Of a stretch of 27,795 nucleotides of DNA, positions 7,840 through 14,943 are shown piece after piece. The notes under the pieces were generated by a model. That model saw only the letters and a list, made by a program, of their open reading frames with translations, was not told the origin of the DNA and did no database searches. Both the position numbers and the translations under genes were made by a program. Position 1 is the first letter of the stretch. Each line of letters starts with the position of its first letter. The DNA lies in NCBI GenBank assembly GCA_030648705.1, contig JAUSHF010000048.1, positions 1-27,795 of the forward strand, in the 5' to 3' direction. This DNA is from a bacterium (GTDB taxonomy: Bacteria > Patescibacteriota > Minisyncoccia > Phycocordibacterales > PALSA-1337).

Positions 7840-8109
7840 ATGGGTTTCTATATTAAGAGTGATAAATTTGCCAGACCAGTTCTAATTCTAAAAGTCTTTA
7901 ATTTAAGACATATTTGGATATTGCCGTTATCAAGTATGAAAGGTAGAAGTAATTATTATTTTTAGACTAGATTATATGGTAAAAAATCTTACATTATATT
8001 ATCTCAAATTAGGACGATTAGTACTCTAGGATTGTCGAAAATTATGTACACTATTAGTAATAGTGATTTTGAAGAGATTGTCTCGAAAGTTAAAAAGATT
8101 TTAGAATAG
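7840..8109 (+). pseudogene. Broken PemK/MazF-like toxin gene
   Basis: Two pieces in one frame are separated by a single TAG at 7963-7965. Part one reads SDKFARPVLILKVFN and WILPLSS. Part two reads GKKSYIILSQIRTIS and DFEEIVSKVKKILE before the stop at 8107-8109. These are the conserved blocks of the PemK/MazF fold (KxxRPVLIL, PLSS, SQIRTIS). The N-terminal strand with the usual GDIYW-type start is missing; the fragment begins 2 nt after the mannosyltransferase stop. Reading the junction in the +1 frame gives a plausible FRLDYM bridge, so a pair of compensating indels is more likely than a point mutation to TAG. No antitoxin gene is adjacent. Confidence 0.72.
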
Positions 8110-8114
8110 ATACT

Positions 8115-8140
8115 AAAAAACCGAGTAAACTCGGTTTTTT
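8115..8140. terminator. Bidirectional terminator, 12 bp stem
   Basis: AAAAAACCGAGT pairs perfectly with ACTCGGTTTTTT around the loop AA. The A and T runs make it usable in both directions. It closes the pyrG, mannosyltransferase and toxin-remnant unit. Bases 8141-8286 contain no gene that I can support. Confidence 0.85.
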
Positions 8141-8286
8141 AGATAATTCGCTAGATAAGTACTTCTAGCCTTGCGAAACCTGATTACTTTTTCAGGAATC
8201 TCGAACCCTCATGGGACTAATACAAACATTCTATCATTTTTAAAAAATTTTTCAATAGCAATATTAAGCCTAATGGTAGGAAAATA

Positions 8287-8295
8287 TGATATAAT
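8287..8295 (+). promoter_or_regulatory. Perfect extended -10 before the endonuclease gene
   Basis: TGATATAAT is an exact TGnTATAAT and ends 8 nt before the ATG at 8304, so the transcript would be leaderless or nearly so. It may also serve the tRNA gene downstream, for which I see no promoter closer. Confidence 0.65.
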
Positions 8296-8303
8296 GATTA
8301 AAA

Positions 8304-9002
8304 ATGAGAAAAGCATGGAATAGAGGTTTAAATAAAAATAATAATCTGTCTGTGAGAAAGATATCAGACACTATGAAGAAAAGAAAAGTCGACAATTTTT
8401 CTAATTGGAGAGAGAAAATGCGTAAAACTGGAAAGATTAAGTCGAATTATCCTGATTTCGTAAAGGATGGAGATTTAGCAGAATTTATTGGTGTTATTCT
8501 TGGGGATGGACATATCTGTAAATTTCCACGTACGGAGTCTCTTTCTCTATTCTCAAATTCAAACAATTTAGGTTTTGTAAAGAGATATGCTAAAATTTTT
8601 GAAAAAGTTTTCCATAAGAAACCTACAATATCAAAAAGAAGTAAGATGAATTGTATAAAAATCAATATTTATGAGAAAAATATAAGTAAAAGATTAGGTA
8701 TTTACTCTGGAGCTAGAATAAAAAGAAAGATAATAATTCCAGATTGGATTTTGCTAAATGATGACTTCGTAGTAAGATACTTACGAGGTTTATATGAGGC
8801 AGAAGGTTGCTTCTGTGCTCATAAACCGACCGGTACTTACAAACTATTTTTCTCAAATAGGAATATATCAATGTTAAAAAATGTCTTTTCTTTGTTAAAA
8901 AGACTTGGTTTTCATCCACATATACGTTATTGTGATGTACAGCTCTCAAGGAAAGAAGAGGTAAAAAGAGCTATGGAAATCTTAAACTTCAAAAAGTACT
9001 AA
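8304..9002 (+). CDS. LAGLIDADG homing endonuclease-like protein
   Basis: A 232-residue protein with two LAGLIDADG helices: DLAEFIGVILGDGH (57-70) and VVRYLRGLYEAEGCF (156-170). Both keep an acidic residue at the catalytic position (Asp68 and Glu167). A monomer with two motifs is the pseudo-symmetric form that cuts long asymmetric sites. The first 50 residues (KAWNRGLNK, SVRKISDTMKK, NFSNWREKM) are basic and look like an extra DNA-binding region of the NUMOD type, which is inference. The gene is free-standing, not inside an intron or intein: the flanking tRNA is unbroken and starts only 2 nt after the stop codon. Whether it still cuts DNA, or has become a regulator, cannot be told from sequence. 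Confidence 0.85.
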   Translation: MRKAWNRGLNKNNNLSVRKISDTMKKRKVDNFSNWREKMRKTGKIKSNYPDFVKDGDLAEFIGVILGDGHICKFPRTESLSLFSNSNNLGFVKRYAKIFEKVFHKKPTISKRSKMNCIKINIYEKNISKRLGIYSGARIKRKIIIPDWILLNDDFVVRYLRGLYEAEGCFCAHKPTGTYKLFFSNRNISMLKNVFSLLKRLGFHPHIRYCDVQLSRKEEVKRAMEILNFKKY

Positions 9003-9004
9003 AT

Positions 9005-9075
9005 TGCGGGATCTGCTAATGGTAGGCAAACAGACTCTGAATCTGTGAATCTTGGTTCGAATCCAAGTCCCGCAG
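9005..9075 (+). tRNA. tRNA-Gln (anticodon CUG)
   Basis: A complete cloverleaf of 71 nt. The acceptor TGCGGGA/TCCCGCA has seven pairs with discriminator G. The D stem is TGCT/GGCA, the anticodon stem ACAGA/TCTGT with loop CTCTGAA, and the T stem CTTGG/CCAAG with loop TTCGAAT. The anticodon CTG reads CAG (Gln). The weak U1-A72 first pair and G73 match known tRNA-Gln identity features. CCA is not encoded (CAA follows), so it must be added. No promoter is visible between the endonuclease stop and the tRNA. Bases 9076-9187 hold only a short C-terminal-like frame ending at a TAG, too weak to call a gene. Confidence 0.95.
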
Positions 9076-9187
9076 CAATTTCGGATAAGTTCGGATGTAG
9101 TAGACGGAAAGATTGAAATTATAACAAAGGGTGAATATTTAGAATTTAATTAGCAAATTTATAAATTTTATGGGAAAAAGTTTTAGA

Positions 9188-10342
9188 TTATTGAGAAACC
9201 CAAACGTCATTTAGCCATGTCCAATTCGAACCCATACCACCGAATACATATAATTTATCTTTAAATTCTAGGACAGAATGATCTTCTCGGCCGATCCATT
9301 CAGGATTTGTATTTGTTCTTTTCCAATTTTTACCATCCTCTGAATACCATATATCATTTATGCCTCCGTCTTTGTCATCATCAAGTCTTCCTATTATCCA
9401 TAGATTATTTTTGTAACTTACTAGAGCATGACCTTGTCTAGCTGACCACGATGGATTATTAGTTACGAGTTCCCAGTTAATACCATCAGCTGATGACCAA
9501 ACATCTCTAAAAGTCGTACCAGATAAGTTCATACCTCCAACTAGGAATATTTTATCTTTGAAAATTTCTATATCATGATCCCATCTAGGTCCCCATGGAA
9601 CAGTAGTGGTGGCTTTATACCACTTCAAACCATTATCTGAATACCAAATATCATTCTTTGCTTCTCTTTTATCATAATTTACACCCCCCATAAGCCAGAT
9701 TTTATCTTGGAAAACTTCTACTACCTGACCTTCGCGTGCTGGCCATTCGGCAGAGGAGACTACTTTTCTCCAATTTATACCATCTTCTGACTGCCATATA
9801 TCACTCGTATAGCCATATTTAGTACTCCATCCTCCCAGCATCCATAATTTATCATGAAAGAAAACTACAGACATAGATCTTCGCGGTGACCATGAAGCTT
9901 TAGGATTTACTAATTTCCAAGACACACCATCATCACTGTTCCAAATATCATTAAAGTGGGGAGCCTCCCAATACTTTACATAATGTTCACTATTCACATT
10001 TTTATTTCCATTAAGTCCTCCCATTGTCCAGATCTTATCTTTAAAGACAAAGCTGACCGCAGAATCTCTAGCCTTCCATTCTGCAGAAGATGTAGCGAGA
10101 GACCAAGATAAAGCACTGGGTTCAAATTTGGGAACGATATAAATAGTGCTTGTAGCTACAGATGTATTGACAGTATTATTTTGCACTAAGTTTTTATTAT
10201 TTACCTCTATTTTAAGTAACGTAAAATATTCTGAACCGAATTTAACGGCAAAGAAAAGAATTATTAAGACTAGTATAAACTTTATACAAAAAATAAAACC
10301 ATTTTTATCAAACATGGGACTTTCATGATTCTCATCGTTCAT
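9188..10342 (-). CDS. Membrane-anchored six-bladed kelch-type beta-propeller
   Basis: A 384-residue protein with one N-terminal transmembrane helix (about 16-37), so the rest should face outside. From about residue 78 there are six repeats of about 50 residues. Each has an (A/P)xWxxR turn, a DKxW(x)(M/L)GG kelch core, and ND(I/V)W(x)S(x)DGxxW at its end. Blade 5 has IIGRLDDD in place of the GG doublet. The last repeat stops at LNDVWVSQ and the sequence before blade 1 (ALSWSLATSS) can supply its missing strand, the usual closure of a propeller. No catalytic motif is visible; kelch propellers mostly bind sugars or proteins. It is a single gene, divergent from the metalloprotease gene at 10430. 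Confidence 0.88.
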   Translation of the reverse strand: MNDENHESPMFDKNGFIFCIKFILVLIILFFAVKFGSEYFTLLKIEVNNKNLVQNNTVNTSVATSTIYIVPKFEPSALSWSLATSSAEWKARDSAVSFVFKDKIWTMGGLNGNKNVNSEHYVKYWEAPHFNDIWNSDDGVSWKLVNPKASWSPRRSMSVVFFHDKLWMLGGWSTKYGYTSDIWQSEDGINWRKVVSSAEWPAREGQVVEVFQDKIWLMGGVNYDKREAKNDIWYSDNGLKWYKATTTVPWGPRWDHDIEIFKDKIFLVGGMNLSGTTFRDVWSSADGINWELVTNNPSWSARQGHALVSYKNNLWIIGRLDDDKDGGINDIWYSEDGKNWKRTNTNPEWIGREDHSVLEFKDKLYVFGGMGSNWTWLNDVWVSQ

Positions 10343-10390
10343 ATTACTGTATATATTAACACAATAGATAATAAAAATATAAATTAAGAA

Positions 10391-10399
10391 GTGGTATAA
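10391..10399 (+). promoter_or_regulatory. Extended -10 before the metalloprotease operon
   Basis: TGGTATAAT at 10391-10399 is an exact extended -10. The leader to the ATG at 10430 would be about 24 nt, longer than for most genes here. It likely drives the run of same-strand genes that follows. Confidence 0.55.
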
Positions 10400-10429
10400 T
10401 TATCTTCCACCATTTATTTTTTAATTCGT

Positions 10430-11029
10430 ATGATAAGACACATAAAGATTTATGATCGTACAGTAGAATACGATTTAAAAATTAGTAATAAAGCTCGCCG
10501 AATGAGAATTTCGATTTCGAGAAACGGTGAGCTTTCTGCTGTGATACCTAGATTCATGAATTCGGCCAGAGCGGAGAAATTTATAATAGAAAAAGGGGAG
10601 TGGATTCTGCGGAAGATGAATTATTTTAAATCGCTCGCACCTGTATTAGAAGTGCCTGTACTAAAGAACACGAAAGTAAATTTAAAAAAATATAAAAAAG
10701 AAGCAGAAATATTCGCGCAGAAAAAAGTCGAGGAATTTAATAAATTTTATAATTTTAAATATGCAAAAATTACTATACGAAATCAAAAAACTCGCTGGGG
10801 TAGCTGTTCGAAAAAAGGGAATTTGAGTTTTAATTACAAAATCGCTGTCATCCCAGAAAATATGGTAGATTATATTATCGTTCACGAAATATGTCACCTT
10901 GGAGAATTTAATCATTCACAAAGATTCTGGAATTTAGTCGCAAAGACTATTCCAGATTATAAGGCTATAAGGAAGGAATTAAAGCGATTGACTTTCAATA
11001 CCCCCACGGGGTATAATAGGGACATATGA
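10430..11029 (+). CDS. YgjP/SprT-like metallopeptidase (DUF45)
   Basis: A 199-residue protein of the YgjP family. The zinc site is HEICH at 152-156, and a third ligand is likely His162 in FNHSQRFW. The family signature TRWGSCS (121-127) precedes it, followed by GNLSFNYKIAVIPENMVDYIIVHE. The N-terminal half is the beta-rich part (RRMRISISRNGELSAVIP). There is no signal peptide, so it is cytoplasmic. The physiological substrate of this family is not settled. Its stop codon overlaps the next gene in ATGA, which implies translational coupling and places it in one transcript with the SHOCT protein. Confidence 0.9.
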   Translation: MIRHIKIYDRTVEYDLKISNKARRMRISISRNGELSAVIPRFMNSARAEKFIIEKGEWILRKMNYFKSLAPVLEVPVLKNTKVNLKKYKKEAEIFAQKKVEEFNKFYNFKYAKITIRNQKTRWGSCSKKGNLSFNYKIAVIPENMVDYIIVHEICHLGEFNHSQRFWNLVAKTIPDYKAIRKELKRLTFNTPTGYNRDI

Positions 11030-11277
11030 TGTATGGACTATATAGTAACAATTGGGGATATAATATGATGAATGGAACCATCGGTGGTATCATGATGATT
11101 TTCTTCTGGATCCTATTAGTAATATTTATTGTTTGGGTTGTTAAAGAAATATCTGGTAAAAACTCTCATACAAACTCTGCTTCAAATTCACGAGCAATAG
11201 ATATTTTGAAGGAGCGTTATGCTAAGGGTGAGATTGATAAACAGGAATTTGAGGCAAAGAAAAAAGATTTAAGTTAA
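11026..11277 (+). CDS. Single-pass membrane protein with SHOCT domain
   Basis: An 83-residue protein. A Met/Gly/Asn/Tyr-rich start (MMYGLYSNNWGYNMMNG) is followed by one transmembrane helix (about 23-43) and a C-terminal SHOCT segment (AIDILKERYAKGEIDKQEFE, 57-76). SHOCT domains are short oligomerisation helices found at the ends of many unrelated proteins. The Met-rich N-terminus would face outside if the basic C-terminus stays in, and Met clusters can bind copper; this is inference. The start overlaps the metalloprotease stop; the GGGG 7 nt upstream is one of the few Shine-Dalgarno-like strings in the window. The next gene starts 2 nt after its stop. Confidence 0.85.
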   Translation: MMYGLYSNNWGYNMMNGTIGGIMMIFFWILLVIFIVWVVKEISGKNSHTNSASNSRAIDILKERYAKGEIDKQEFEAKKKDLS

Positions 11278-11279
11278 AA

Positions 11280-11687
11280 ATGAGATTATCACTAAAAAAA
11301 ATAATAAGCGGATTAATTTTCTTATCTTTTTCTGGAGTTATATTTTTTAGTTTTGCATTAATGCTTCATGCGCCAGAGGGAAGTTCGTCTGGAGATTGTC
11401 CTCTTTTACCTTTTAGTGAGTCTTTTTGCCCCAAAGATACTCTAGCTTTAGCTGTACACCATATTTCTGCATATCATACATTTCTAGGTATTTCTGTAGG
11501 TTTAAGTATTTTGGCTTTAATCTTCCTTCTTCTATATAGTATTAGTTTTGTAATTTTAATAAATTCACGAAATTTTAATTCGTCCTTACGTGCGAGAATA
11601 TTCTTCGACGATCCGCCTTTTATTTTTAATATAAAAAAGTTAATTCGCTGGTTATCTCTACTAGAGAATAGTCCCTCTTATAATTAA
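11280..11687 (+). CDS. Two-helix membrane protein with an exposed two-Cys, His-rich loop
   Basis: A 135-residue protein. The first hydrophobic segment (about 8-29) is followed by a loop with Cys40 and Cys50 (GDCPLLPF, SFCPKD) and His60, His61 and His66. A second membrane helix (about 69-95) and a basic tail follow. Positive residues at both ends place the loop outside. I cannot name the family; similar small proteins with a CPxxx...C loop occur near metal-transport genes in related genomes, as far as I recall. The paired Cys and His could form a disulfide or bind a metal. It starts 2 nt after the SHOCT gene, so it is co-transcribed. Confidence 0.75.
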   Translation: MRLSLKKIISGLIFLSFSGVIFFSFALMLHAPEGSSSGDCPLLPFSESFCPKDTLALAVHHISAYHTFLGISVGLSILALIFLLLYSISFVILINSRNFNSSLRARIFFDDPPFIFNIKKLIRWLSLLENSPSYN

Positions 11688-11724
11688 AAGTTTTTTTACT
11701 AACTTTCAATTTATAGAATTAATT

Positions 11725-12255
11725 ATGAAATCAAATATTGTCATTGTCTGTCTCGTGTTTTTCGTTATCGCAGGTCTATTTGTTTGGGGGTATTCAAATA
11801 ATCGTAATGCTGTGGCGGGAAATCCTTTAGCTTCTCTTCAGGGGGCGAAAAGTTCAAATTCATCAAATAGTCTTCTTTCCACCCCGCTTACATTTTATGA
11901 TTTCGGAATGATATCCATGAAGAATGGTGATGTTATTAAAGAATTCAATGTAACAAATCCTACTGATAAAGACATTATGATAAAAACTTTAGTCACATCA
12001 TGTATGTGTACAAATGCATTTATTGTTAGACCAAACGGAGATATTGAGGGTCCTTTCGGTATGCCTGGACACGGTGGCCCTGTTCCTCCAGCAAATGAAG
12101 TTATTAAGGCACGTGAAAGTCGTATTATTCGCGTAGTTTATAATCCTAATGCTCACGGGCCAGCTGGTGTCGGAAAAATAGATAGATTCATAACTCTTAC
12201 AGATAATCTGGGAGGCACCCTTCAATTAGAAATAAAAGCGAATGTAACACCATAA
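11725..12255 (+). CDS. Exported DUF1573-family protein
   Basis: A 176-residue protein with an N-terminal membrane anchor or signal (about 4-22) and a low-complexity Ser/Asn linker to about 52. An immunoglobulin-like DUF1573 domain follows: FYDFGMISMKNGDVIKEFNVTNP, then TLVTSCMCTNAFI. Cys93 and Cys95 sit at the usual Cys position of this family. A loop at 108-125 carries GMPGHGGPVPP. DUF1573 proteins are extracytoplasmic and of unknown role, often with redox partners. A -10-like TATAGA (11712-11717) ends 7 nt before the ATG, so the gene may have its own leaderless promoter. The CcdA-like gene follows after 4 nt. Confidence 0.82.
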   Translation: MKSNIVIVCLVFFVIAGLFVWGYSNNRNAVAGNPLASLQGAKSSNSSNSLLSTPLTFYDFGMISMKNGDVIKEFNVTNPTDKDIMIKTLVTSCMCTNAFIVRPNGDIEGPFGMPGHGGPVPPANEVIKARESRIIRVVYNPNAHGPAGVGKIDRFITLTDNLGGTLQLEIKANVTP

Positions 12256-12259
12256 ATCT

Positions 12260-13039
12260 ATGAAGAAAACAATTATTACACTTTGTGTAGTGTTAACTTT
12301 CATCTTTGCTGTCGTAGCTCTGAAATATTTACCCGGTACATCAGAACTTCTGTGGAGTATATCGAAAGGTGGAGTTTGGCTATTACCAATAGTTATATTT
12401 TCCGCACTACTGGATAGTGTTCATCCTTGTTCGTTCTCCATTCTATTAATCACTATCGTTTTTCTTTTTGGTTTGCAAATGACTAGAAAGAAAATTCTGC
12501 AAATCGGTGGTCTATATATCGCTGGAATATTTATCGCTTACTTTACTATAGGTATCGGTATTCTAAAAATAATTCATATATTCAATGTCCCACACTTTAT
12601 GGGGAAACTCGGAGCAGGACTTCTCATAGCCTTCGGTTTACTTAATCTACTTAATGCCATTTTTCCCAGATTTCCGATAAAGTTAAAAATTCCTAATATA
12701 GCTCATAGGGCAATAGGTAAACTTATAGATAAAGTATCTCTTCCTGCCGCTTTTGCACTCGGCCTATTAGTCGGTCTTTGTCAATTCCCATGTATGGGTG
12801 GTCCATACCTTATGGTCATAGGTCTCCTTCATGACAACACTACCTACTTCAAAGGTTTCGGGTATCTATTGTTCTATAACTTCATATTAATAACACCTCT
12901 GGTCTTAACACTATCAGTAGCAGCTAATCCTGCTCTCATAGACAAGGTACAAAAATGGAAGCAAACACAGTTAAAAGATGTACATCTTTGGGGTGGTATA
13001 GCAATGATTATTATCGGTATTCTAGTATTATTTATCTAA
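12260..13039 (+). CDS. ccdA: CcdA/DsbD-type thiol-disulfide electron transporter
   Basis: A 259-residue membrane protein. An N-terminal segment is followed by six membrane helices in two pseudo-repeats. Each repeat carries a conserved Cys next to a Pro: Cys57 in SVHPCSFS and Cys178 in CQFPCMGGPY (with an extra Cys174). In CcdA/DsbD these two cysteines form the disulfide that shuttles electrons from cytoplasmic thioredoxin to the outside. No thioredoxin-like acceptor is encoded next to it, so its outside partner is unknown; DUF1573 and the Cys proteins beside it are candidates. It ends 11 nt before the next gene. The symbol is by family, not by proven function. Confidence 0.88.
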   Translation: MKKTIITLCVVLTFIFAVVALKYLPGTSELLWSISKGGVWLLPIVIFSALLDSVHPCSFSILLITIVFLFGLQMTRKKILQIGGLYIAGIFIAYFTIGIGILKIIHIFNVPHFMGKLGAGLLIAFGLLNLLNAIFPRFPIKLKIPNIAHRAIGKLIDKVSLPAAFALGLLVGLCQFPCMGGPYLMVIGLLHDNTTYFKGFGYLLFYNFILITPLVLTLSVAANPALIDKVQKWKQTQLKDVHLWGGIAMIIIGILVLFI

Positions 13040-13050
13040 TTTTCGTCCAT

Positions 13051-13557
13051 ATGAAATTATTAAATTCAAAAGATATTCCTTCATTCGAAAAATTTATCTC
13101 GAAAATAGAATTAGCTAAGAAAAATGGTAGCGTAGATTTATCCACTTCTGAAGATCTGAGCTTGGCGGTTATGAATCTTATTAGTTTAGAAGAGCATTTC
13201 TTTTTTACTGCAATGAAGACAGATAAGGAAGAGTATATAGATACTTCAGCGGAGATAAGGAATATGCGCAAAGAATTATTAGCTGAACTTATGCCGAATC
13301 ATGAGGGTGAGACATGGTGTGCTTCTAAGCATTTGCTCTCCACCACCATGAGGCTTATTGAAGTCGGTAATAAACTTCATTCTGAGAATAAAAGAACGGA
13401 CTCTTTAAAAATGTTTAAGAGAGCATATGAAGTCTATTCAATATTCTGGGCGCTTAAACTTAAACTTATAAACATTGAGAAATTAACAAAAATATCTAAA
13501 GATAGTAATCGGCTAGAAGATTTGGTAACCAAATTAGCTGATTGCTGTAATGAATAA
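13051..13557 (+). CDS. Helical cytoplasmic protein of unknown function
   Basis: A 168-residue protein with no membrane segment or signal, predicted all-helical. Notable parts are LSLAVMNLISLEEHFFFTAMKT, then HEGETWCASKHLLSTTMRL and a Cys pair at the end (LADCCNE). I do not recognise a named family. The ATG at 13051 is preferred: an in-frame upstream extension of 32 codons would overlap the end of the CcdA gene. It lies 11 nt after the CcdA gene and 9 nt before the Cys-rich protein gene, so it belongs to the same transcript. A helper of the redox cluster is possible, but nothing in the sequence shows it. Confidence 0.7.
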   Translation: MKLLNSKDIPSFEKFISKIELAKKNGSVDLSTSEDLSLAVMNLISLEEHFFFTAMKTDKEEYIDTSAEIRNMRKELLAELMPNHEGETWCASKHLLSTTMRLIEVGNKLHSENKRTDSLKMFKRAYEVYSIFWALKLKLINIEKLTKISKDSNRLEDLVTKLADCCNE

Positions 13558-13566
13558 TAAAAATAT

Positions 13567-14496
13567 ATGGAAGAAAATATAGAAAAAAACATTGCTCCTA
13601 AGAATAAAAATATGTTGGCGTTAGCTGTGTGTTGTGCTGGAATTATTGTGGCTGTTGCAATTCTTTTTAAAGATTGGGATAGGACTGATAAAGTTCAAAT
13701 AAAAAATAATCAAGTTACAAAGTCTGAAAACTACTCAGCTATTCTGGACAAGGAGGTATTACCTAGCGAGGGAGTGGAACTACCTGTGGTTTGGAGTGAT
13801 CTCGGCGCGAGACTTGTGAGTGTGGGAGTCGTAGACGATAAAAGATTAAAAGCTATATATGAGGAGAGAGGTACATTTACGGCTGAATATCAGAATCTTT
13901 TAACTGGTGCAAATAATGGTAAATTGAAAATAGACGAGAGTAATTCGGGATATATATTAAATTTATTATGGGCTCTAGGTTTGGCAAATAGTAACTCTGT
14001 ATTAGATGAAGGAGAAATGGCAGATCCTAAGTATGGTGGTGCTGGAAGATTTGCATCCACAGGAGGTTGGACATTATCGAAAGATAATCCCATGGATCAT
14101 TATAGTAAACATAAATTCTTTAAATTAACATCAGAACAGCAGGCATTGGTAGATAAAGTGTCACGAGGAGTATATCGTCCATGTTGTAATAACTCTACTC
14201 ATTTTCCTGATTGTAATCATGGTATGGCCATGCTTGGACTTTTAGAATTAATGGCTTCTCAAAATGCCAGCGAAAAAGATATGTGGAAGACGGCTTTAAT
14301 AGTTAATTCTTATTGGTTCCCAAATACGTATTTAACTATTGCAAAATATATGAAAGAAAAGGGTATAGATTGGAGAGATGTGGATCCACAGGAAGTATTA
14401 GGCTTTGAGTATTCTAGTGCTTCAGGATCTTCACGCATAACTAGTCAGATAGAAGATCCTGAACAAAAAGGTGGTGGAGGTGGATGTAGCGTTTAA
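13567..14496 (+). CDS. Anchored extracytoplasmic Cys-rich protein with a GGGGGCSV tail
   Basis: A 309-residue protein. A transmembrane helix lies at about 16-34, with Cys22 and Cys23 inside it. The exported part has a mixed domain (70-195) and a conserved-looking block RPCCNNSTHFPDCNHGMAM (204-222) with Cys206, Cys207, Cys216, His212 and His218. A helical stretch follows, then a flexible tail that ends KGGGGGCSV with Cys307 third from the end. The spacing of Cys and His suggests a metal or cofactor site; this is inference. I know no described function. It is last in the operon with CcdA and DUF1573, and its TAA overlaps the stop codon of the convergent dsbB gene. Confidence 0.75.
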   Translation: MEENIEKNIAPKNKNMLALAVCCAGIIVAVAILFKDWDRTDKVQIKNNQVTKSENYSAILDKEVLPSEGVELPVVWSDLGARLVSVGVVDDKRLKAIYEERGTFTAEYQNLLTGANNGKLKIDESNSGYILNLLWALGLANSNSVLDEGEMADPKYGGAGRFASTGGWTLSKDNPMDHYSKHKFFKLTSEQQALVDKVSRGVYRPCCNNSTHFPDCNHGMAMLGLLELMASQNASEKDMWKTALIVNSYWFPNTYLTIAKYMKEKGIDWRDVDPQEVLGFEYSSASGSSRITSQIEDPEQKGGGGGCSV

Positions 14497-14918
14497 ACTT
14501 TTTTTCTAGTGTTTTTTATAATTAAAGAAATTATAAAAATAAATAAGAAGGATAAGAAAGATAGAAATGGTATGGTTATAAATCCTAGAAGTTCTATATA
14601 TTTAGTAGTACAGGAAATACCAACAATACAAGGACCAGATGATTCAGGAAGAATTTCGAAATATAGAAGATTGTGATAAAAAGAAATTAGTAGACCAATA
14701 AAGCTCATCGGTAGCACAAATCTATAAATTTTCTCTTCTTTATAAATCATCCCGACAATGGCAATGATAACTAGTGGATACATAAAGACTCTTTGATACC
14801 AGCACAGTAGGCAGGGAGGCAGACCCAATATTTCACTGAAATATAGACTTCCGAGTATTGATACCCCTGAAATCGCTAAAATAATCTTAGCATAATTTTT
14901 CTTTAAAAAATCTGACAT
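14493..14918 (-). CDS. dsbB: DsbB-like disulfide bond formation protein
   Basis: A 141-residue protein with four membrane helices. The first outer loop has the redox pair Cys36-Cys39 in LPPCLLCWYQR, and the second has Cys97 and Cys103 in GPCIVGISCTTKY. These are the four essential cysteines of DsbB/BdbC, which reoxidises a DsbA-type thiol oxidase and passes electrons to quinone. Arg43, next to the quinone site in the family, is kept. No dsbA is in the window. It faces the CcdA operon tail to tail with overlapping stops. An extended -10 (TGGTAAAAT on the minus strand, 14925-14933) ends 6 nt before the ATG. Confidence 0.93.
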   Translation of the reverse strand: MSDFLKKNYAKIILAISGVSILGSLYFSEILGLPPCLLCWYQRVFMYPLVIIAIVGMIYKEEKIYRFVLPMSFIGLLISFYHNLLYFEILPESSGPCIVGISCTTKYIELLGFITIPFLSFLSFLFIFIISLIIKNTRKKV

Positions 14919-14924
14919 AAGATA

Positions 14925-14933
14925 ATTTTACCA
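14925..14933 (-). promoter_or_regulatory. Extended -10 of dsbB, leaderless arrangement
   Basis: Minus-strand TGGTAAAAT matches TGnTAnAAT and ends 6 nt before the dsbB ATG. It lies just downstream of the T run of the RNA terminator at 14944-14987, so dsbB has its own start even when that terminator works. Confidence 0.6.
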
Positions 14934-14943
14934 TAAAATTAAA

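Noticed and set aside
8160..8225. A tRNA-like T-arm on the minus strand (GGGTTCGAGATTCC) between the toxin relic and the endonuclease gene
   Set aside because: The stem cannot be closed with five pairs, no acceptor or anticodon stem is found around it, and the B-box-like string has two extra bases.
9082..9150. A short frame after tRNA-Gln ending GKIEIITKGEYLEFN before a TAG
   Set aside because: It has no start codon outside the tRNA and is only about 22 codons. It could be a gene relic, but there is too little to support a call.
12955..13050. A 32-codon N-terminal extension of the helical protein gene
   Set aside because: It overlaps the CcdA-like coding sequence in another frame and adds a sequence unlike the rest. 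The ATG at 13051 gives normal operon spacing.
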